A DNA stretch of 9,714 nt, taken from Candidatus Bathyarchaeota archaeon. Lineage in GTDB: Archaea; Thermoproteota; Bathyarchaeia; Bathyarchaeales; Bathyarchaeaceae. The stretch is taken from positions 1 to 9,714 of the forward strand of contig JAOZIC010000123.1 of the NCBI GenBank assembly GCA_026014605.1, in the 5' to 3' direction. Positions 6,148 through 9,714 of this stretch are shown here, piece by piece (position 1 is the stretch's first letter; each line of letters begins with the position of its first letter). Position numbers and translations under genes: made by a program. The notes beneath the pieces were generated by a model. That model was given only the letters and a program-made list of their open reading frames with translations, ran no database searches and was not told where the DNA came from.

Positions 6148-6274
6148 ATATAAACGATTGGCGTTTAGGCTTTGGTTTCTTTGATAAGTTGGACATTTTC
6201 TTTTCGAGGTTGTTGACGCGTATTTTTAGGTCTGTTAGTTCTTTTTTCATCTCTGCTACTGCTTGTTCTGCCAT
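6146..6274 (-). CDS. 42-residue coiled-coil peptide
   Basis: A micro-gene with an ATG at 6274 and a TAA at 6146. Residues M9, L13, L16, V20, L23, M27 and L30 fall in an exact 4-3-4-3-4-3 spacing, the a/d positions of three continuous heptads, with charged residues between them. The helix ends in a basic, Pro-broken tail KKPKPKRQSFI. This predicts a small oligomeric coiled coil, or the partner helix of a larger one; no membrane or metal site is visible. A G-rich GGGGGA lies close before the ATG and a TATATG element lies about 35 bases upstream. It is downstream of the synthetase-like regulator on the same strand, with 110 bases between. The function is unknown. Confidence 0.68.
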   Translation of the reverse strand: MAEQAVAEMKKELTDLKIRVNNLEKKMSNLSKKPKPKRQSFI

Positions 6275-6357
6275 TAATCCCCCAACCACATGTTTTGAAC
6301 AAACATATAGTTATTATATCATATTAATAAAATTTATGCAGATTTATTGAAATTGAA

Positions 6358-6387
6358 TGAATATTCATCTAAAAATATAAATATTCA
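6358..6387 (-). terminator. AT-rich hairpin at the 3' end of the regulator gene
   Basis: TGAATATT (6358-6365) and AATATTCA (6380-6387) form an 8-bp stem with a 14-base loop, overlapping the regulator stop codon at 6385-6387; the loop reads TATATTTTTAGATG on the minus strand. It also contains the 12-bp palindrome ATGAATATTCAT (6357-6368). It could end transcription or be a binding site before the coiled-coil gene. Confidence 0.3.
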
Positions 6388-7830
6388 ATGAATGGTGTTA
6401 TTTTTTCGCATCTCACGCTTCTTTGACTCAGCAAGAGACAAACGAATCCTAATCGCAGTCTTATTCCCATAAATACTATACTTGTGCAACTTCCTACCCT
6501 CAGGAATACGATCCACCAAACCACAACGAACAAGAGTCTCCAAATTCCGCCAAAGCCCCTTCTTTGCACCCTTCCTCAGGCCCATCTTTTCAAACAACTC
6601 ACCAACAGTCATAGCCTCAGAGTGCTTCTTGTAATGAGAAGCCAACTCCACAAGAATCCGCCGATTACGTTTCGAACCCAAAGCATCCAACGTTTTTTCG
6701 GTTAACTCCTGAGGAACAAACAGGCTTTCGTGAGTACCCAAAATCATCTCAATAGAATCATAATACGGTTTAATGAAATCCCAGTAATACTTCAAAACAA
6801 GCCGCTTCAAATCGCGAGGTACAAGGTCTTCGTCTCTGCGCCTTGTTGTGGTCAGTTTTTCGAAGTTGGGCTCCAAACTTTTTCTGATATCCCCTGAAGC
6901 AAACGGGTGAATAACGTCTTTGATCAGGTAGTTGGCAAACTTTTGGGAAACGTTTTCTTGCTCGTAGATTTTACGGCTAACATCAGCATAGGAATCAACA
7001 ATAAACAGTGCCTCGTTGGGGTTTAGGTCCCTTGACTGCAGATATCGCATTGGTTTTCCGGAAACAGTTACAGGGTCGGGCAAAACAATTGTTGCAGGGT
7101 ATTCTATGCCATGGTCGACACAAATCATTTTTTTAAGAACAGACAAACCCGCGTTTGACTTGTCAAACAGGTTATACGACGCTCCCAAATAACCCAGAGT
7201 TTCCAAACCCCAGCTGACATACGGGTAACGTTTAATTTCTGTGCCCAGTTTGTCGCGGTCGAACAGGTAGATTTCAAGAAGCTCTTTTTCGTAATCAGAC
7301 AACGTGTAGCTTGTTTCTTTAAGCTTAACAGTTCTAGTTTCCCGAAGCTTCTCACGCGTGTTAATTTGCCTTAGTATGTCCTGCAGACTTTTTTCGAACT
7401 CCAGAATCGTCAAAATACTGTAAACGTCACGCTGAATTTCCACACGGTCTTCAATAATCACCGCTTTTGCGCTTGGAGAGAAAATTCCCTGGAAAAACTT
7501 GTGTGCCTCTGCAACACGTTCGCGTATGTCACCACGGTGGTAGCCTCTGCCGATGTCTCGCAAAGCGCCGATATACACAACTGGATTAACGGAGTACCCG
7601 CTGTCGATTAGTTGTTCGACAATAAACAGCGGTATGAAATGTTTTAGCTGAGCCACCTCTAGGTCGGCATGGAATGCAACAACGATTATGGAGTTTAGTT
7701 TACGTTTTTTCCAGTGTTCGCCAACGCCGTCAACTACGCGGATGCTTCTCATTTCCGGAAACCGTTTACTAAACCATTCTTCGCTCAATAAAGGCAGGGG
7801 AATGCCTTCATGTTCAACTTGCTCAACCAA
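6385..7830 (-). CDS. tyrosyl-tRNA-synthetase-like protein fused to a winged helix; probable transcription regulator
   Basis: A 481-residue soluble protein. Residues about 45-360 follow archaeal TyrRS segment by segment: the first Rossmann strand and helix (VVAFHADLE ... LIDSGYSV), DIRERVAEAHKFF (101-113), YPYVSWGLETLGYLG (202-216, against YPIMQVNDIHYLG in the Methanocaldococcus enzyme), VDHGIEYPATIVLPDPV, IVDSYADVSRKIYE, and a final helix VPRDLKRLVLKYYWDFIKP. Catalysis looks lost: the HIGH-type motif reads QLKH (61-64), the KMSKS loop reads KPMRYL (259-264), and the Gln/Asp that bind tyrosine are not conserved. Residues about 386-456 form a winged helix (MTVGELFEKMGL ... LWRNLETLVRCGLVDRI). 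Start: the frame opens with TTG at 7848, but GGGAGG at 7841-7846 lies ten bases before a TTG at 7830, which I prefer. Two palindromes upstream suggest autoregulation. The effector is unknown, perhaps an amino acid or nucleotide. No anticodon-binding domain is evident. Confidence 0.7.
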   Translation of the reverse strand: MVEQVEHEGIPLPLLSEEWFSKRFPEMRSIRVVDGVGEHWKKRKLNSIIVVAFHADLEVAQLKHFIPLFIVEQLIDSGYSVNPVVYIGALRDIGRGYHRGDIRERVAEAHKFFQGIFSPSAKAVIIEDRVEIQRDVYSILTILEFEKSLQDILRQINTREKLRETRTVKLKETSYTLSDYEKELLEIYLFDRDKLGTEIKRYPYVSWGLETLGYLGASYNLFDKSNAGLSVLKKMICVDHGIEYPATIVLPDPVTVSGKPMRYLQSRDLNPNEALFIVDSYADVSRKIYEQENVSQKFANYLIKDVIHPFASGDIRKSLEPNFEKLTTTRRRDEDLVPRDLKRLVLKYYWDFIKPYYDSIEMILGTHESLFVPQELTEKTLDALGSKRNRRILVELASHYKKHSEAMTVGELFEKMGLRKGAKKGLWRNLETLVRCGLVDRIPEGRKLHKYSIYGNKTAIRIRLSLAESKKREMRKNNTIH

Positions 7831-7888
7831 CTTGTGTGTTCCTCCCAAACATTTTTTGTCACGTTTGCTTCATTTAATTGTGACAAAA

Positions 7889-7905
7889 GTAACATATAAT
7901 GTAAC
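7889..7905. promoter_or_regulatory. operator copy 1
   Basis: GTAACATATAATGTAAC: two 7-base arms around a 3-base centre with one mismatch to perfect symmetry. With flanks (AGTAACAT.TAATGT.ACCAA) it matches copy 2 at 19 of 21 positions. A minus-strand TTATATT at 7914-7920 would start transcription near 7891, inside this palindrome, the usual position for a repressor site. Confidence 0.6.
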
Positions 7906-7913
7906 CAACTGCT

Positions 7914-7920
7914 AATATAA
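7914..7920 (-). promoter_or_regulatory. TATA-like box for the regulator gene
   Basis: TTATATT on the minus strand; the predicted start near 7891 gives a leader of about 60 bases that includes the GGGAGG motif before the TTG at 7830. A second candidate, TTTATATG at about 7938-7945 on the minus strand, lies further upstream. Confidence 0.35.
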
Positions 7921-7938
7921 GATTTTTCCGCTTTTACA

Positions 7939-7946
7939 TATAAATA
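7939..7946 (+). promoter_or_regulatory. TATA box for the Cys-rich peptide gene
   Basis: TATAAATA is a near-ideal archaeal TATA box on the plus strand. It predicts transcription from about 7968, directly after operator copy 2 (7950-7966), so the operator would lie between TATA box and start site. The leader would be about 77 bases. Confidence 0.5.
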
Positions 7947-7949
7947 ATA

Positions 7950-7966
7950 GTAACATTTAATGTTAC
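7950..7966. promoter_or_regulatory. operator copy 2, perfect palindrome
   Basis: GTAACAT-TTA-ATGTTAC is a perfect 7-3-7 palindrome. It starts 61 bases from copy 1, close to six turns of DNA, so two dimers would lie on nearly the same face. It lies between the plus-strand TATA box and the predicted start of the Cys-rich peptide transcript, and just upstream of the leftward promoter. Confidence 0.65.
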
Positions 7967-8044
7967 CAAAACTTCAAAACACCCAATTTTTTAACATTAA
8001 AGAATAACCAACCCCGTTTGCATTAGGTAGGTTGGTGAAATCGA

Positions 8045-8176
8045 ATGGAGAAACATCCTCGCAGTAGCCAGATAATGGCTCAAGAAAATCAAGAACTAGA
8101 AAAACCAAAAAGAGAACTGCCAATGTGGTGCAGAGGCATCATGGGCGGTTGCGTAAACTGCGGTGGATGCGTCTAG
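8045..8176 (+). CDS. 43-residue peptide with C-terminal Cys/Gly motif
   Basis: A micro-gene with GGTGA six bases before the ATG. The first 27 residues are polar and charged, with many Glu, Lys and Gln (MEKHPRSSQIMAQENQELEK). The last 16 read WCRGIMGGCVNCGGCV, with C29, C36, C39 and C42: two overlapping CxxC units plus one more Cys, at the very C-terminus. Such a layout could bind a metal or iron-sulfur cluster, or be a leader-plus-core precursor of a modified peptide; no maturation enzyme is seen in the window. It is divergent from the synthetase-like regulator, and its predicted promoter overlaps operator copy 2, so it is the natural target of that regulator. I do not recognise the family. 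Confidence 0.6.
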   Translation: MEKHPRSSQIMAQENQELEKPKRELPMWCRGIMGGCVNCGGCV

Positions 8177-8279
8177 CCGAGTAAGGCTGCTCAAAAAACT
8201 GCCCAAAAGGCTGCAACCACCACATTTTTCCCAACAACTTCAACTTTGTCCATACTGTGGTACAAAACTGTCGATGTGA
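8163..8279 (+). pseudogene. frameshifted zinc-ribbon-like remnant
   Basis: The frame ending at 8279 finishes with LCPYCGTKLSM, a typical zinc-ribbon end, but its upstream part is basic and lacks a second Cys pair. The frame one base over, from 8185, reads GCSKNCPKGCNHHIFPNNFNF and supplies the missing cysteines. One extra T at 8245-8247 would join them into a plausible Cys-rich zinc-ribbon protein. That joined frame has no start of its own after the TAA at 8182-8184. It may be a decayed gene, a sequencing error or a frameshift site. As it stands, a 38-residue frame from GTG at 8163, overlapping the end of the Cys-rich peptide gene, is the only intact ORF reaching the CPYCG motif. Confidence 0.35.
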
Positions 8280-8347
8280 AAACAGGAAAACAATGTAACA
8301 ATCAGGCACTAAAGCACATCAAAACGCACTCATTTTTTTAATACAAT

Positions 8348-8412
8348 AAAAAAGATAGAAAGGACCAAACACACCCCGAAACATAAGGTGTTAGTGGTCC
8401 AATTCCTTTTTT
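8348..8412. terminator. bidirectional hairpin terminator
   Basis: GGACCA (8362-8367) pairs with TGGTCC (8395-8400), and ACACC (8371-8375) with GGTGT (8387-8391), giving a long bulged stem. Rightward it is followed by six T at 8407-8412; leftward by TTTCTATC and six T (8353-8348). It can stop both the rightward Cys-rich peptide transcript and the leftward surface protein gene ending at 8426. Confidence 0.7.
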
Positions 8413-8425
8413 CCAGTTTTTTAAC

Positions 8426-9232
8426 CTATAGTTTCTGGTTTTTTGAACGTTTACGCAAATAACGTGAACCAACTACAACAGAAGCAGACGACAAAACCAC
8501 CATAACACCCGCTGTTAATCCTTCAGGAATGCTTCCTTGCACGGCTGTTGATAATCCCCAGTCGTCAGGCACGTCTACACTGGACTCAGGCCACGATTGG
8601 ACTCCAGCTGCGTCGTTACTTGCATCGTATGCTGCTATCCGTATCCATTGTGGTGTTCCAATTGAGTAGGTCAAGTGTTCAATCATGACTTCAACAATCA
8701 AGTGTGGAGTATCCGATTCTGGAGAAGTGCCAAAAGAATCGACGATATTGATGTCAACTTCCCAGTCGTAACCTTGTGATGCAACCCATGCTGAGCCATC
8801 TCCTACATAATATGCAAATCCAGAGACATCATGCCCCACGTAATCCCACCGTTTGCAGTCTGTTTGAGGCGTACTGCCACCAGGTATGGTTCCACCAACA
8901 TCCGCAGCTGCTTCGTAGCATATTTGTATATAATCTTCTGCATCGTTGGTAGTATCGTCTATGAATTCGATAAGGTAGTACTCGTAAACATAATCAGGAT
9001 ATGCGCTCAAATATTTCAGCCTAAAAACCACGTTAAGGTCACCGTCGAGTTGATACGATGAAGCATCAGTCCATTCATCAGAGGTGGTCCATGCACCATC
9101 TACAACACAATCAGTAAGTTCCACGTAATTTAGTGCTTCATACCCTGCTTTAGCGGCGTTAACGATAGCAGTAGTGGATAAAACACCCAACACCAACGTT
9201 ACACTAAGAATTATAATAGAAAATTTTTTCAC
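8426..9232 (-). CDS. secreted membrane-anchored protein with carbohydrate-binding-like ectodomain
   Basis: A 268-residue exported protein. Residues 1-27 are a signal peptide (hydrophobic stretch, then VNAAKA). The ectodomain (about 36-230) is acidic and rich in Trp, Tyr and Asp. It opens with VDGAWTTSDEWTDA and contains LNVVFRLKYL, YYLIEFIDDT and a late AAYDASND ... WP ... DDWG segment, an order resembling CBM9/DOMON-like carbohydrate- or ligand-binding domains; this is a resemblance, not an assignment. C41, C105 and C126 are the only cysteines of the ectodomain. The C-terminus is IPEGLT, a hydrophobic helix (about 239-256) and the basic cluster RYLRKRSKNQK, an archaeal tripartite anchor or sorting-like signal. 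The start is GTG at 9232; a TATA box about 32 bases upstream implies a near-leaderless mRNA. Confidence 0.75.
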   Translation of the reverse strand: MKKFSIIILSVTLVLGVLSTTAIVNAAKAGYEALNYVELTDCVVDGAWTTSDEWTDASSYQLDGDLNVVFRLKYLSAYPDYVYEYYLIEFIDDTTNDAEDYIQICYEAAADVGGTIPGGSTPQTDCKRWDYVGHDVSGFAYYVGDGSAWVASQGYDWEVDINIVDSFGTSPESDTPHLIVEVMIEHLTYSIGTPQWIRIAAYDASNDAAGVQSWPESSVDVPDDWGLSTAVQGSIPEGLTAGVMVVLSSASVVVGSRYLRKRSKNQKL

Positions 9233-9260
9233 CCGTTATATTCCCCCTTTTATTCGTGGT

Positions 9261-9268
9261 TATATATT
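9261..9268 (-). promoter_or_regulatory. TATA box for the secreted protein, with tandem heptamers behind it
   Basis: AATATATA on the minus strand places transcription near 9238, six bases before the GTG. Just upstream lie two abutting copies of TTTATCA (9285-9291 and 9292-9298, plus-strand reading), possibly an activator or transcription factor B contact region. Confidence 0.5.
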
Positions 9269-9484
9269 CTCTCAACGAAGTGTATTTATCATTTATCACT
9301 CCTTAAATGACGAAAATATACAAACAAAGCAGCTATTTGACGAAAACAACTAAAAATTAGTACATCACCATTTTGGATTCAATAACCATCTACAGCAACT
9401 GAGCATGGAGTAAATTATAATTAGCAAATCAATCAACATAATTCAAAACCTGATACTGCCCGCACACCACAATAGGGTGAACTT

Positions 9485-9714
9485 ATGTTCCAAACCTTTG
9501 AGAGTTTAAAAAAGTCATGGCTTCAAGTTTGCTTATTAGCCTGTTTTATCGCAGCGATTATTCTGCTGATAATTCTGGACTACTACAACCTTGAAAGCAT
9601 CGCCATGTTCAACACCCGAGGGTTCTATTTTGACTACACATGGAAGGGCAGACTGTTTTTGCTGTTTTTCTTGTGGCTTTTTGTTTTGGAAACATTCAAC
9701 ATGGAACAGCAAAC
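9485..9714 (+). CDS. multi-pass membrane protein, N-terminal part (truncated by window end)
   Basis: The first 76 codons of a rightward gene that runs off the window. GGGTGA (9475-9480) four bases before the ATG fixes the start. The protein opens MFQTFESLKKSWLQV, followed by a membrane helix (about 15-32), a short loop with FNTRGFYFDYTWKGR, and a second helix (about 57-69) LFLLFFLWLFVLE. The layout suggests a polytopic membrane enzyme or transporter; no diagnostic motif is within the visible part. An AT-rich AAATTATAATTA near 9411-9422 is a possible TATA element. The upstream region 9233-9484 holds no other ORF I can support. Confidence 0.75.
   Translation, partial: MFQTFESLKKSWLQVCLLACFIAAIILLIILDYYNLESIAMFNTRGFYFDYTWKGRLFLLFFLWLFVLETFNMEQQ

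Noticed and set aside
5955..6350. 131-residue rightward frame over the second desulforedoxin and the coiled-coil gene
   Set aside because: It reads the desulforedoxin in the wrong frame and runs antisense to the coiled-coil peptide; the desulforedoxin frame has the Cys motif and a perfect ribosome binding site.
6484..6705. Rightward 73-residue frame opposite the regulator's winged-helix region
   Set aside because: Antisense shadow; no start signal, and the leftward frame is continuous with a conserved-looking domain.
7992..8010. TAACATTAAAGAATAACC as a third operator in the divergent region
   Set aside because: Only the left half resembles the 17-bp operator and the symmetry is lost; likely chance in AT-rich DNA.
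8174..8338. UAG readthrough (pyrrolysine) extending the Cys-rich peptide by about 53 residues
   Set aside because: The extension is open but Ala/Lys/Thr-rich with no recognisable domain, and the zinc-ribbon pattern lies in the other two frames; nothing supports pyrrolysine use here.

Overview
The window reads as chromosome of an anaerobic archaeon. Evidence seen in the sequence: TATA-type promoter elements, a mix of Shine-Dalgarno-led genes (GGAGGTGA, GGGTGA) and genes with a TATA box placed for a leaderless transcript, several GTG/TTG starts, oligo-T terminators between convergent genes, and a dense set of iron proteins typical of anaerobes (rubrerythrin, two stand-alone desulforedoxins, a flavodoxin). 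The moderate-to-low G+C and the style of the surface proteins suggest a Bathyarchaeia-like or other TACK lineage, but that placement is inference. No rRNA, tRNA, CRISPR array or insertion sequence was seen.

Layout. Positions 1-55 hold the likely 5' end of a leftward gene, followed by an 11-bp inverted repeat. Positions 206-2089 are a leftward set: LemA, then a TPM-domain (YgcG-like) membrane protein with a polyglycine tail, then a short flavodoxin. A rightward 60-residue protein (2246-2428) converges on a leftward two-TM surface protein (2577-3125). A leftward oxidative-stress operon follows: rubrerythrin (3490-4062) and an unlisted 38-residue desulforedoxin (3351-3467) ending at a hairpin/oligo-T terminator. 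A rightward beta-solenoid surface protein (4282-5616) ends 10 bases from a convergent CxxC protein (5627-5821). A second desulforedoxin (5933-6052) converges on a 42-residue coiled-coil peptide (6146-6274).

The most unusual part is 6385-8280. A leftward gene encodes a protein that lines up along its length with archaeal tyrosyl-tRNA synthetase, has lost both ATP-binding signatures and the tyrosine-specificity residues, and carries a C-terminal winged helix. It looks like a synthetase turned into a transcription regulator. It is divergent from a 43-residue peptide ending in a Cys/Gly motif. The shared intergenic region has two nearly identical 17-bp palindromes that overlap both predicted promoters, and a related palindrome lies just upstream of the second desulforedoxin. 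A frameshifted zinc-ribbon-like remnant follows the peptide.

The right end has a leftward secreted, membrane-anchored protein with a carbohydrate-binding-like ectodomain (8426-9232) and the start of a rightward multi-pass membrane protein cut by the window edge (9485-9714).
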